Source: Prorocentrum cordatum
Lineage: Eukaryota > Sar > Dinophyceae > Prorocentrales > Prorocentraceae
Assembly (NCBI GenBank): GCA_963575745.1
Contig: CAUYUJ010009557.1
Span: 101,001 to 165,000, forward strand
DNA length: 64,000 bases
Reading direction: 5' to 3'
The position numbers and the translations under genes are program-made. Under the pieces are notes generated by a model. That model did no database searches, was not told the origin of the DNA, and saw nothing but the letters and a program-made list of their open reading frames with translations. Below, piece by piece: positions 63,938 through 64,000 of this stretch (its first letter is position 1; each line of letters opens with the position of its first letter).

Positions 63938-64000
63938 CGCCCTCCTCCTCCTCCTCCTCCTCCTCCTGCACGCTCCTGCACGCTCCTGCACGCTCCTCCT
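63938..64000. repeat. (CTC)n and GCACGCTCCT repeat at window end
   Basis: CTC triplets, then three CTGCACGCTC decamers, cut by the window edge. Confidence 0.85.

Overview
This 64-kb window looks like an intergenic, repeat-saturated stretch of a dinoflagellate nuclear genome. Three things point that way. The non-LTR retrotransposons have an endonuclease–RT–RNase H–zinc-motif layout and C-terminal signatures that I associate with dinoflagellate LINEs. The background is GC-rich low-complexity DNA: trinucleotide arrays, long C/G tracts and degenerate CCAAGAGGCC blocks. There is also a 16-of-19 match to the dinoflagellate spliced leader. The genus (Prorocentrum-like or Symbiodiniaceae-like) is a guess. 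I see no confident host protein gene, rRNA, tRNA or CRISPR array. Most long open frames here are by-products of period-3 repeats or of stop-poor GC-rich DNA.

Layout. 1–5540: degenerate repeat blocks, a (CAT)n array, a 186-bp MITE-like element and minisatellites. 5542–29114: an ~11.8-kb segment present twice in direct tandem (unit A 5542–17303, unit B 17304–29114). Each unit runs from poly-C/CCACTGTCC minisatellite, through several tandem arrays, into a LINE. The LINE in unit A is cut at its 3' end by the duplication junction. The LINE in unit B continues past the unit boundary to its natural end near 29749. 29750–38480: CTC/GTC arrays, including about 3.1 kb of almost uninterrupted TCG repeat (33180–36310). 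38480–46610: more dispersed blocks, a small element with GTACAGTCAACC termini, a ~102-bp satellite and an 83-bp satellite. 46612–50330 (minus): a second LINE family whose endonuclease and C-terminal domains are recognisable but whose RT core is missing. 50330–54800: simple repeats, a doubtful Copia-like scrap and palindromes. 54830–57080: a foldback structure with a 26-bp minisatellite in one arm. 59340–60250 (minus): RNase H/zinc-motif end of a third LINE. 60258–61268: a CCAAGAGG block between 28-bp direct repeats. 62315–64000: a second MITE copy, microsatellites and a 22-bp perfect palindrome.

How the parts relate. The window is a record of mobile-element insertion, decay and local duplication rather than an operon-like gene set. 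Within a LINE, ORF1 (zinc-motif, coiled-coil RNA-binding type) and ORF2 (endonuclease, RT, RNase H) would cooperate in target-primed reverse transcription. Every copy here is frame-broken, and many breaks sit in homopolymers that differ between the two tandem copies, so part of the damage may be sequencing error. All family assignments were made by reading the sequence, without any database search.
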